Below, piece after piece: positions 42,435 to 50,438 of a stretch of 58,260 nucleotides of DNA. The notes under the pieces were generated by a model. The model made no database searches. It was not told where the DNA came from and saw nothing but the letters and a program-made list of their open reading frames with translations. How positions within the stretch are numbered: position 1 is the first letter of the stretch; each line of letters starts with the position of its first letter. A program made the translations under genes and the position numbers. Origin of the DNA: Hymenobacter artigasi (GTDB lineage Bacteria > Bacteroidota > Bacteroidia > Cytophagales > Hymenobacteraceae). Where the stretch lies: positions 1 to 58,260 of the forward strand of contig NZ_JAAVTK010000023.1 in NCBI RefSeq assembly GCF_012275535.1. The letters are read 5' to 3'.

Positions 42435-43655
42435 ATGAATGTTGGAGATAGAGTGCGCCTGCTTACCGGCACCGAAGAAGGAATTGTTACCCGCCTGCTC
42501 GACAGTGAGCTGGTGGAAGTAGCCATCGACAATGATTTTACCATTCCCGTGCTGCGGCGCGAAGTGGTGGTAGTGGCCCAGGAAGAAGGCAAAAACTTCG
42601 ACCGCGCCGCCGTGGACTACGGCCCCGGCCAGACGCCTGGCAAAAATGCCAACGCCAGCAAGAAGGACAACAGCAAGCGGCCGTCGTCTACGCCGGCTGC
42701 GCCCAAGCCGGTGCAGCCTTCGTTGCAGGAGGCCCTGGCTGCCGTGGCTTCGAGCGGCAAAGGCGTGGCCAAAATGAGCGGGCCAGCCGCCGGGGCCAAG
42801 CAGCCGGCGGCGGCCAAAGGCCTGTTCCTGGCCCTGGTGCACCAGTCGCCGGAGCTGCTGGGCGTCACGCTCATCAACAACACCGAGGCCGATGTGCTCT
42901 TCACCTACGGCGAGGAAACTGCTGCCCGCCCCTACCGCGCCCTGGCCGCCGACAAGCTCGGCCCCAAAACCAGCACCAAGCCCCTCTCCTTCCTGCACAT
43001 GAAGGACTTTGAGGCCTGGCCCGCCGTGGTATTCCAGCTGCTGCCTACCCGCCTGAACGGCGACGCGGCGTATGAGCTGCTCACCAAGCGGCAGGCCTTC
43101 AAGGCCAGCACGTTCTACGGCAGCCAAAAGCCCGCGCCGGTGATTGGCAAGGATGCCTACCTCTTCCAGCTGGACGAGAAAGCGGCCGCCGCCATCGCCC
43201 CCGAAGTGCTGGCCGAAGAAGCTCCTGCCCCGGCTCCCACCGCCCCGGCCAAGCCCGCCGGCGTGGATATTGCCGCCCTCAAAGCCCAGCTCAGCGGCGA
43301 CGCACCGGCCAAGCCGGCCGCCGTGGTAGCCGCCGCCGCGCCAGCCAAGCCGGCCGGCCCTATTGTGGCCCCGCCCCACGAGCTCGACCTGCACCTCGAA
43401 GCCCTGCGCCCCGACAACACCGAGGAGCTGAGCAATACCGCCATTCTGCGCCTGCAGCTCGATGCGTTTGAGGACGCGCTGAGCCGCGCCCTGGCCACCA
43501 ACATGCACGAAATCGTGTTTATTCACGGCATGGGCAATGGGGTGCTGCGCAAGGAAATCCACCGCCAGCTGAGCCGGAACAAGGACATCAAGTTCTTCGA
43601 GGATGCCCGCAAGGAGAAGTTCGGCTTCGGCGCCACGCTGGTGCGGCTGAAGTAG
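42435..43655 (+). CDS. DUF2027/Smr-domain protein
   Basis: 406 residues. N-terminal DUF2027 beta domain (MNVGDRVRLLTGTEEGIVTRLL), an Ala/Pro-rich linker, a middle beta domain (about 125-255), a second Ala/Pro linker, and the C-terminal Smr nuclease-like domain: HELDLHLEAL, FEDALSRALATNMHEIVFIHGMGNGVLRKEIHRQL. The GxGxG-like HGMGNG and LDLH are Smr landmarks. Smr domains bind or nick branched DNA or cleave RNA at stalled ribosomes; this combination is typical of Bacteroidota and its role is unknown. Confidence 0.9.
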   Translation: MNVGDRVRLLTGTEEGIVTRLLDSELVEVAIDNDFTIPVLRREVVVVAQEEGKNFDRAAVDYGPGQTPGKNANASKKDNSKRPSSTPAAPKPVQPSLQEALAAVASSGKGVAKMSGPAAGAKQPAAAKGLFLALVHQSPELLGVTLINNTEADVLFTYGEETAARPYRALAADKLGPKTSTKPLSFLHMKDFEAWPAVVFQLLPTRLNGDAAYELLTKRQAFKASTFYGSQKPAPVIGKDAYLFQLDEKAAAAIAPEVLAEEAPAPAPTAPAKPAGVDIAALKAQLSGDAPAKPAAVVAAAAPAKPAGPIVAPPHELDLHLEALRPDNTEELSNTAILRLQLDAFEDALSRALATNMHEIVFIHGMGNGVLRKEIHRQLSRNKDIKFFEDARKEKFGFGATLVRLK

Positions 43656-43809
43656 CCGGGGGCTGCTCGTTCGCGCACCACGCCTGGGCCTGCCGCATAG
43701 GGTAGTTGCTTCAGAACCAGCAGCTAACTATTCGGCAGCCAGTGCCTGGCTTTTGAACCAACTACGTTTAATGCAAATACGGCATTAACCAGAAAAGCCA
43801 TTAAATTCG

Positions 43810-43875
43810 AATAATCCGACAATTGAAGGGCCTTCATCACCGCAGTGATGAAGGCCCTTCAATTGTCGGATTATT
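43810..43875. repeat. Perfect 31-bp palindrome with 4-base loop
   Basis: AATAATCCGACAATTGAAGG...CATCAC (43810-43840), loop CGCA, then the exact complement (43845-43875). It is the longest perfect hairpin in the window and would form a very stable cruciform or RNA stem between two same-strand genes. It has no T-tract, and no other copy is seen here. Confidence 0.95.
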
Positions 43876-43978
43876 TATTTACCAATAATTAAAAACTGAA
43901 AATCAGTATTTTAACTCTTGAAAATCCGTCTCATAAGTATTTATATCTTTTCAGATTGCAGACAAACACTATGTGTTT

Positions 43979-43986
43979 AATTTTGC
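43979..43986 (+). promoter_or_regulatory. Promoter box for the surface protein gene
   Basis: TAATTTTG, an exact TAnnTTTG; transcription start near 43993, leader about 39 bases. Confidence 0.6.
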
Positions 43987-44031
43987 AGCTTACCAGAAAT
44001 ACATTCTGGTTATTTTGCAACTAGACTGCGC

Positions 44032-45540
44032 ATGAAATATTTCTTCCAACTTGCCGGTTTGGGATTGCTGCTGGGCCAGCCGCTGCTGGCCCAGGACCTG
44101 ACTAATGCTGGGGCCGCAATTACCGTGCAGGCGGGCGCGGTGCTTTACGTTGGCACGGGCGGCCTCGCCAACCAAGCCGGCAGCACCCTCGACAACGCCG
44201 GCACCCTGCGCGTGGACGGCCCCCTGAGCAACGTCGGCACGCTCGACCTGGGCACCGGCACGCTGGAGGTGAAGAGCCACGTTACGAATTCGGGCACGCT
44301 CGCCCCCGGCACCAGCGCGGTCGCCTTCTCCGGCGCGGCCGACCAGCTGCTCACCCCCGGCGGGGCCAGCCTCTACCGGGTGCTCGTCAATAAGCCCACG
44401 GCCGGGGCCAACACCTTGCGCCTGGCTGGCGACCTGAGCGTGAGCAACCTGCTCAGCCTGACCAACGGCCTGGTGAACACCAGCAACGGGGGCACCCTCA
44501 GCACCCTGCGCCTGCCCAACGGGGCCACGCTCAGCGGCGAGGCCAGCGGCCGCTATGTGCTCGGTGCGCTCGAAATCACCCGCGATGCCGTGAGCGGGAT
44601 GGCCGTCGACTTCGGCCACGGTGCCGTGCTCGACCCCACCACCAACAACCTGGGCACGGTGGCCATTACCCGTACCGCCGGCCTGAGCACGGCCGACGTG
44701 AGCTTCGGCCAGAACCTGAACAACAGCGCCTACAAGGGCATCGACCGCATCTGGACCGTGGTGCCCGCCACCCAGCCCGCCGCCGGCAAGCCCGTGCAGC
44801 TCACCCTGAGCTGGCTACCCGACAACGACAACGGCATCAACGATTTCAGCCAGGCCCGCGTGTACCAGCAGCCAGCGGCCGGCCTGGCCTGGGCCCCGCT
44901 GGGCGGCCCCACCAACGCCAGCGCCCGTAGCATGGCGGCCACTGCCACTGCGCTCAGCCGCTTCACCGTCAGCAACGCGGCCAGTCCGCTGCCCGTCACC
45001 CTGCTCGACTTCACGGCCCAGGCCGAGGGGCCCGCCGCCGTGCGCCTGCGCTGGGCCACGGCCCAGGAGCTCAACAATGCCGGCTTCACGGTGGAGCGCA
45101 GCCTCGATGCGCGCAGCTTCGCCGCCATTGCCTCGGTTGGCGGGGCCGGCACCAGCACCGGGCGCCACGACTACGCCCTGCTGGATGGCCAGCTGCCGGC
45201 CGGGGCCACCCTACTCTACTACCGCCTGCGCCAGACGGATTTGAGCGGCACCGTGGCTTTCTCGCCCGTGCGCACCGTGGCCCTCACGGCCCGGGCGGTA
45301 GGCTTCGCGGTATACCCCACCCGCGTAGCCATCGGGCAAGCCATGAGCTACCTCTACACCGGCCCGGCCGAGCCCGCCACGCTGCAAGTGCTGGATATGC
45401 TGGGCCGCGTGGTGCGCACTGCCGCCACAGACGGCCGCGCCCAGGGCGAAGCGCCGCTGGCCGGGCTGGCTACCGGCGCTTACCTGCTGCGCTACACGGC
45501 GGCTTCGGCCAGCTTCGCCACCCGTTTCGTGGTGGAATAA
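44032..45540 (+). CDS. T9SS-exported surface protein, unknown function
   Basis: 502 residues. Signal peptide (MKYFFQLAGLGLLLGQPLLAQ), then a repetitive beta-helix-like region (LTNAGAAITVQAGAVLYVGTGGLANQAGSTLDNAGTL) typical of adhesin-like proteins, a central beta domain, a fibronectin-like region (LPVTLLDFTAQAEGPAAVRLRWATAQELNNAGFTVERS) common in T9SS cargo, and a C-terminal sorting domain ending LAGLATGAYLLRYTAASASFATRFVVE. Probably cell-surface attached. 42 bases separate it from the next gene, so both may share a transcript. Confidence 0.85.
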   Translation: MKYFFQLAGLGLLLGQPLLAQDLTNAGAAITVQAGAVLYVGTGGLANQAGSTLDNAGTLRVDGPLSNVGTLDLGTGTLEVKSHVTNSGTLAPGTSAVAFSGAADQLLTPGGASLYRVLVNKPTAGANTLRLAGDLSVSNLLSLTNGLVNTSNGGTLSTLRLPNGATLSGEASGRYVLGALEITRDAVSGMAVDFGHGAVLDPTTNNLGTVAITRTAGLSTADVSFGQNLNNSAYKGIDRIWTVVPATQPAAGKPVQLTLSWLPDNDNGINDFSQARVYQQPAAGLAWAPLGGPTNASARSMAATATALSRFTVSNAASPLPVTLLDFTAQAEGPAAVRLRWATAQELNNAGFTVERSLDARSFAAIASVGGAGTSTGRHDYALLDGQLPAGATLLYYRLRQTDLSGTVAFSPVRTVALTARAVGFAVYPTRVAIGQAMSYLYTGPAEPATLQVLDMLGRVVRTAATDGRAQGEAPLAGLATGAYLLRYTAASASFATRFVVE

Positions 45541-45582
45541 TCTGACTTAACTCATCTTTTTGTTTTCCTGATTCCGTTTCTT

Positions 45583-47703
45583 ATGGAGAGTCGTTTTACT
45601 CACTTTCGCCGGGGATTGGTGCTGGCGGCGCTGCTGGCCGGCGGCCAGTTCGCGGCCCGGGCCCAAAGCGTGGGCATCAACAATGCGACCCCCGACGCGG
45701 CCGCGGTGCTCGACGTGACGTCGACCACCAAGGGCCTGCTGCCGCCGCGCATGAGCCAGGCCCAGCGCGATGCCATCGGGCCGGCGGCAGCAGCGGCGGG
45801 CCTGCTTATTTACAACACCAACACCAAAACGCTGAACAGCTGGGACGGCACCAAGTGGACCGAAGTGCTGAGCAGCGGCGCGGGACAGGCCACGGTACCG
45901 GCGGCCACCACCACGTTCAGCTTCACGGGGGGCACGCAAACCTATACCGTGCCGGCAGGCGTCACCAGCATTCAGGTGCAGGCCGACGGGGCCTCGGGCA
46001 GCAACCTTCTCGGCACACCGGGCGTCGGGGCCCGGGTGCTGGCTACGCTGGCCGTGATGCCCGGCGAGGTACTGACCGTAGAAGTGGGCGGCGCGGGCGG
46101 CTTGGGTGGTAATCCCGGCGTGCCAGGCTATAACGGTGGTGGCTTTGCTGGCGCTGGCCCGGCCGGCGGCGGCGCTACCGACCTGCGCCGCGCCACCAGC
46201 GCAGGCATTACCGGCGACTACCTCACCAGCCGCAACGCCCTGCTGGTGGCCGGTGGTGGTGGCGGTGGCGGCACGAGCTCCAGCACGAGCGGCGGCGCGG
46301 GCGGCACCCCCAGCCCCGGCGGCACCGGAGCCACCGGTGGCAGCAATACCGTTGGGGGCACCGGCGCTACGCAGGCCGGTCCTGGCATGGGCGGCGGCCT
46401 CAACAGCTACGCGGGCTACAATGGCAGCAACAACACCGGCGGCGGCGGCAGCCAGGCCGGCGGCGGCGGCGGTGGCTACTATGGCGGCGGTGGCGGCGGC
46501 GCGAACGCCGCCCCTGGCCCTGGCGGCGGGGCCGGCGGCGGCGGCGGCTCGTCGTTTGTGGTGGCCAGCGGCAGCAGCGGCGTTAGCTACACGGCCGCCC
46601 CCCGCGGCAACGGCCTGCTCACCATCACGACTGCGCCCTCACTGCCGGCCCCGGCCCTGAGCGGCACCAACATCACGGACGTTATCAGGAGCCAGAATAC
46701 GGCCGACCAGGCCGCCAGCTTCCGCATCACTGGCAGCGGTACGGTGGGCGGCAACGTGGGCATCGGCACCACCGCTCCTACTTACAAGTTACATGTTAAT
46801 GGGACGCAGGGCATCACCGGCACTAACACGCTGGAGCTCGGGGCCGGGGTGAGTGGCAAGGAGGCTAATGCCGGCAAAATCGGCTACCAGACCTTCACGG
46901 CCGGTGCGCTCGACATCGTCGGGGCCGGCACCCTGGGCACCAATCGCCGCATCCAGTTCTGGAACGAAGGCGGTGCCGCTTTCACCGGCAACGTGGGCGT
47001 CGGCACCAGTGCCCCAGCACAGCGGCTCGATGTGCAGGGCGGCAACATCAGCCTGCAGTCTAATTACGACCTGTTAATCCGCGATGCCAACCATGGCCTT
47101 GGCTGGTATGGGGGAGGCAAGCTCTGGGGCAGCGTTAACATAGATGGGCCGGTGCTTTATGGCTACAGCGGGGGCATTCTGGGTATTAACCAGGGCGGCA
47201 CGCGCACTTCGGCGCTGACGTGGCTTTCCAACGGCAACGTGGGCATCGGCACCACGGCCCCCGGCGTGCGGCTCGACGTGGCCGGCGATGCCCGGGCCAC
47301 CAGCTTCACGACCAGCTCCGACCGCCGTTTTAAGCAGAACATCCGGCCCCTGACCAGCGCCCTGAGCGCGGTGCTGGCTTTGCAGGGCATGCGCTACGAG
47401 TGGAACACGCTGGGGGTGCAGCACGGCGGCAAAGCCAATACCGCACAAGTTGGCCTCATTGCGCAGGAAGTGGAGAAAATCTACCCCGAGCTGGTGAGCA
47501 CCGATGCCGACGGCTTCAAATCAGTGAACTACGCCCAGCTTACGCCCGTGCTCATCGAGGCCATTAAGGAGCTGGCGGCCCAGAACGAGGCGCTCAGGAC
47601 CCGGAACGACGCCGACCACGCCAGCCTGCTTACCCTGCAAGCCCAGATGGCCCGCCTGCTGGGCGAGGCTGCCCCGGCAGCCGGCGCGCAGGCGCACAGG
47701 TAA
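45583..47703 (+). CDS. Glycine-rich surface protein with S74 intramolecular chaperone domain
   Basis: 706 residues. Signal peptide to about 28 (ARAQ), a head region with the phrase AAVLDVTSTTKGLLPPRMSQAQRDAI common in Bacteroidota fibre proteins, a Gly-rich stretch at about 170-330 (GGGGGGG, GGTGATGG), repeated GNVGIGTTAP-type units, and a C-terminal peptidase S74 domain (SDRRFKQNIRPL; VGLIAQEVEKIYPELV; VNYAQLTPVLIEAIKEL) with a short coiled coil. S74 domains trimerise tail-fibre-like proteins and then cut themselves off, with Ser-Asp in SD as the catalytic pair. Likely a trimeric surface fibre. Confidence 0.88.
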   Translation: MESRFTHFRRGLVLAALLAGGQFAARAQSVGINNATPDAAAVLDVTSTTKGLLPPRMSQAQRDAIGPAAAAAGLLIYNTNTKTLNSWDGTKWTEVLSSGAGQATVPAATTTFSFTGGTQTYTVPAGVTSIQVQADGASGSNLLGTPGVGARVLATLAVMPGEVLTVEVGGAGGLGGNPGVPGYNGGGFAGAGPAGGGATDLRRATSAGITGDYLTSRNALLVAGGGGGGGTSSSTSGGAGGTPSPGGTGATGGSNTVGGTGATQAGPGMGGGLNSYAGYNGSNNTGGGGSQAGGGGGGYYGGGGGGANAAPGPGGGAGGGGGSSFVVASGSSGVSYTAAPRGNGLLTITTAPSLPAPALSGTNITDVIRSQNTADQAASFRITGSGTVGGNVGIGTTAPTYKLHVNGTQGITGTNTLELGAGVSGKEANAGKIGYQTFTAGALDIVGAGTLGTNRRIQFWNEGGAAFTGNVGVGTSAPAQRLDVQGGNISLQSNYDLLIRDANHGLGWYGGGKLWGSVNIDGPVLYGYSGGILGINQGGTRTSALTWLSNGNVGIGTTAPGVRLDVAGDARATSFTTSSDRRFKQNIRPLTSALSAVLALQGMRYEWNTLGVQHGGKANTAQVGLIAQEVEKIYPELVSTDADGFKSVNYAQLTPVLIEAIKELAAQNEALRTRNDADHASLLTLQAQMARLLGEAAPAAGAQAHR

Positions 47704-47728
47704 CGGCCCGCAACCCTGGGTACGCAAG

Positions 47729-47760
47729 AAGCCTCCGGCCGCCTGGCCGGGGGCTTTTTT
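47729..47760 (+). terminator. Intrinsic terminator after the S74 protein
   Basis: 12-bp stem AAGCCTCCGGCC/GGCCGGGGGCTT, GCCT loop, six T residues. Confidence 0.9.
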
Positions 47761-47931
47761 GTAGCTGGCAGCCAGGCGGTTCGGCCCTTGGGTGCAATGA
47801 GATTCAGCCTGGCCACCGTCAGGCACCGGCCCCACTTCCACCACGCGCCCAGCGCCCTGAGCTTCGGGAGCTCGTGCTTTGGGCTTCCGCATTTTTTATG
47901 GCTACCGCACAGGCTGGTTCGCTGGTCACGT

Positions 47932-47939
47932 TAGCTTTG
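47932..47939 (+). promoter_or_regulatory. Promoter box for the M1 peptidase gene
   Basis: TAGCTTTG, exact TAnnTTTG, 53 bases before the ATG. A GGGGGCAAGCCCC hairpin sits between it and the start codon. Confidence 0.6.
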
Positions 47940-47991
47940 CAATCCCTATTGGTTCACTGGCTGGACGGGGGCAAGCCCCGTACCCTACTGC

Positions 47992-49854
47992 ATGCGTATT
48001 CTTTCGATTCTTTTCCTGTTCCTCGCCCTGCCGGCCCTGGCCCAGCGCCCGCTGCCCCTGCCGCGCAACCTGCAAGCTCCCTACACCAAAGGCACCCGCG
48101 CCGAAACCGGCCTGCCCGGCCCCAACTACTGGCAGAATACCGCCGACTACGACCTGGCCGTAAATTTCAACCCCGACACCCGCCTCGTGTCCGGCACGGT
48201 AGATATCAAGTACGTCAACAACAGCCCCGATTCGCTCAAGCAGCTCTGGTTCAAGCTCTACCCCAACCTCTACCAGAAGGGAGCGCCCCGCAGCCGCGCC
48301 ATCGCCCCAGCGGATGTGAGCGACGGCGTTAAAATCTTCAACCTCAGCATCAACGGCGAAACCTTTGATGTGAGCAAGCTGGCCCCCGACGCCACCAACC
48401 TGCCCATAACCCTGCGCCGTGCCCTCAGGGCGCACCAGATTGCCACGGTGCGCGCTACCTATGCCTACACCCTCAACAAGGGCTCGCACCAGCGCACCGG
48501 CGAAGTTGAGCCGGGGGCCGCTTTCGTGGCCTACTTCTTCCCGCGCATCGCCGTGTACGACGACCTCGACGGCTGGAACCGCGTGCCCTACACCGGCGAC
48601 CAGGAGTTTTACAACGACTTCGCCAATTTCAAAGCCGCCATCACCGTTCCCAAGAACTTCGTGGTTTGGGCCACCGGCGACCTCACCAACGCCGCCGAAG
48701 TCCTGACCCCCAAATACGCCCAGCGCCTGCGCGATGCCGAGCAGCAGGACGCCGTGGTGAGCATCATCAGCGAGGACGATGCCAAGCGCCGCGATATCAC
48801 CGCCCAGACCGACCAGAATACCTGGCGCTTCGAGGCGAAGAATGTGACCGATTTCGTGTTCGCCACCGCCGACCATTACGCATGGCAGAGCACCAGCCTG
48901 GTGGTGGACCCCGCCACCAAGCGCCGCACCCGCGTCGATGCCGTGTACAACCCCAAACACGAGGACTACAAGGAAGTCATCAACTTCAGCCGTAAAACGG
49001 TGGAGGCCATGAGCTACACCTTCCCTAAGTGGCCCTTCCCCTACGCCCACGAAACCGTGTTCGACGGCCTCGACCAGATGGAGTACCCGATGATGGTGAA
49101 CGACAACCCCACCGAAACCCGCGAGGACGCCATCACCCTCACCGACCACGAAATCTTCCACACGATGTTCCCATTCTACATGGGCATCAACGAAACCAAG
49201 TACGGCTGGATGGACGAGGGCTGGGCCACCATCGGCGAGTGGCTGATTTCGGGCATCATCGACCCCAAGCTCGACGACGACTACGGCGTGGCCCGCTACG
49301 CCGCCCAGGCCGCCACCGAAAACGACCTGCCCATCGTCACGCTCAGCACCCAGCAAACGGGCATGCCCTTCTTCCTGAATTCCTACCCCAAGCCCGGCAT
49401 GGGCTACCTCTACGTGAAGGATTTGCTCGGCGATGAGCTGTTCACCAAAGCGCTGCACACCTACATTCGGAACTGGAACGGCAAGCACCCCATGCCCTAC
49501 GACTTCTTCAACAGCATGAACGCCGGGGCGGGCCGCAACCTCAACTGGTTCTGGCAGCGCTGGTTCTTCGACGATGGCTACCCCGACCTGGCCATTGCCC
49601 GCGTCACGAAAAGCACCGCCGGCTACGACGTGCAGGTGCAAGCCAAAGGCACCAAGCCCGTCCCCGTCGACCTCACCATCACCTTCGCCGACAACACCAC
49701 CCAGAAAATCCACCGCAGCATCGGCGTGTGGGAATCGGGGGCCAATTCCGTCACCGTCCCCGTCCCCACCAAGCAGCCCCTGAAGCGCGTGACGCTGGGC
49801 AGCACCCTGGTGCCGGACAGCTACCCGAAGGATAACGTGTGGGAGGGGAAGTAA
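47992..49854 (+). CDS. Secreted M1-family zinc metallopeptidase
   Basis: 620 residues. Signal peptide (MRILSILFLFLALPALAQ), N-terminal beta domain (YDLAVNFNPDTRLVSGTVDIKYVNNSPDSLKQLWFKLYPN), and the M1 zinc site HEIFHTMFPFYMGINETKYGWMDEGW, an HExxH followed after 18 residues by Glu. MEYPMMVND replaces the usual GAMEN motif, as in many bacterial M1 homologues, so aminopeptidase activity is not certain. Exported to the periplasm or surface. Confidence 0.92.
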   Translation: MRILSILFLFLALPALAQRPLPLPRNLQAPYTKGTRAETGLPGPNYWQNTADYDLAVNFNPDTRLVSGTVDIKYVNNSPDSLKQLWFKLYPNLYQKGAPRSRAIAPADVSDGVKIFNLSINGETFDVSKLAPDATNLPITLRRALRAHQIATVRATYAYTLNKGSHQRTGEVEPGAAFVAYFFPRIAVYDDLDGWNRVPYTGDQEFYNDFANFKAAITVPKNFVVWATGDLTNAAEVLTPKYAQRLRDAEQQDAVVSIISEDDAKRRDITAQTDQNTWRFEAKNVTDFVFATADHYAWQSTSLVVDPATKRRTRVDAVYNPKHEDYKEVINFSRKTVEAMSYTFPKWPFPYAHETVFDGLDQMEYPMMVNDNPTETREDAITLTDHEIFHTMFPFYMGINETKYGWMDEGWATIGEWLISGIIDPKLDDDYGVARYAAQAATENDLPIVTLSTQQTGMPFFLNSYPKPGMGYLYVKDLLGDELFTKALHTYIRNWNGKHPMPYDFFNSMNAGAGRNLNWFWQRWFFDDGYPDLAIARVTKSTAGYDVQVQAKGTKPVPVDLTITFADNTTQKIHRSIGVWESGANSVTVPVPTKQPLKRVTLGSTLVPDSYPKDNVWEGK

Positions 49855-49857
49855 TTG

Positions 49858-50121
49858 ATGGAAACAGTTGAGAGATTGGCTCCGGCTCTTTTACATATTT
49901 TGCAAGCAGAATTGGCCGTGGGCAATGAAATTCAAGAAGTTTCTACTTGGCCTCCTAAATGCGAATTATTCGTGCTCTTGAAGCGAAAATTCTGCGCAAG
50001 CTATTTGCCTTTGTATAACGTTGAATTTCGTTTTATTGACGACTACCATTATTGGTTTGCCGAATACGACTACAAAAACGGGCTTCAAAGGCTAGCCTGT
50101 GGATTTAATGAATCGTTGTAA
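49858..50121 (+). CDS. Small hypothetical protein
   Basis: 87 residues with normal composition (ETVERLAPALLHILQAELAVGNEIQEVS...YNVEFRFIDDYHYWFAEYDYKNGLQRLACGF), lacking known motifs. The DNA is clearly AT-richer than the genes around it, a sign of recent gain. It starts right after the M1 stop codon and ends at the edge of the nested palindrome (50122). A TTG three bases upstream is an alternative start. Confidence 0.55.
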   Translation: METVERLAPALLHILQAELAVGNEIQEVSTWPPKCELFVLLKRKFCASYLPLYNVEFRFIDDYHYWFAEYDYKNGLQRLACGFNESL

Positions 50122-50278
50122 AAAGCCCCAGCAGGGCGACATATCGGTAGTGAAACACGTCCATGCCTATAATTAAAGTCCCGTAGGGGCGACACTCATT
50201 CAACGAATGTCGCCCCTACGGGGCTTTGCCGTTTTCATATTCTATCTTACTACCGATATGTCGCCCTGCTGGGGCTTT
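50122..50278. repeat. Nested palindrome: one inverted repeat inserted in a related one
   Basis: Outer arms 50122-50151 and 50249-50278 are a perfect 30-bp inverted repeat (AAAGCCCCAGCAGGGCGACA...). Inside, 50175-50194 and 50208-50227 form a second near-perfect 20-bp pair (AAAGTCCCGTAGGGGCGACA). The outer and inner units share the plan AAAGCCCC-x-GGGCGACA, so one element probably inserted into its relative. It lies directly upstream of the transposase remnant at 50302. Confidence 0.93.
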
Positions 50279-50301
50279 GAATACCTATTGCCTTTCTCAT
50301 C

Positions 50302-50385
50302 ATGGCAAATACTTACACGCAAATTCACCTTCAGATTGTGTTTGCGGTGCAGGGCCGCCGCTCACTAATCCCCGCTGTAGCCTTC
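50302..50385 (+). pseudogene. Remnant of an IS200/REP-associated (RAYT) transposase
   Basis: The reading frame begins MANTYTQIHLQIVFAVQGRR, the characteristic N-terminus of IS200/IS605-like Y1 transposases of the RAYT type. The similarity stops after about 27 residues; the HUH motif and catalytic Tyr are absent, and the frame then runs antisense into the next gene. It is a 5' remnant truncated on its right, next to a nested palindrome of the kind such enzymes mobilise. Confidence 0.7.
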
Positions 50386-50438
50386 CCCCAATATACCCGT
50401 TTTCCTACTGAATTCCGAGGGAATTTGCGTCTTCAGTC

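Larger units (their letters stand above)
43656..44031. other. Intergenic region with a perfect long hairpin and promoter
   Basis: Holds the 31-bp perfect palindrome (43810-43875) and a -7 box TAATTTTG (43979-43986) 46 bases before the next ATG. The rest is AT-richer than average with no open frame of note. Confidence 0.6.

Noticed and set aside
47926..49713. Minus-strand open frame of about 595 codons
   Set aside because: Antisense to the M1 peptidase gene, which has clear catalytic motifs and a signal peptide.
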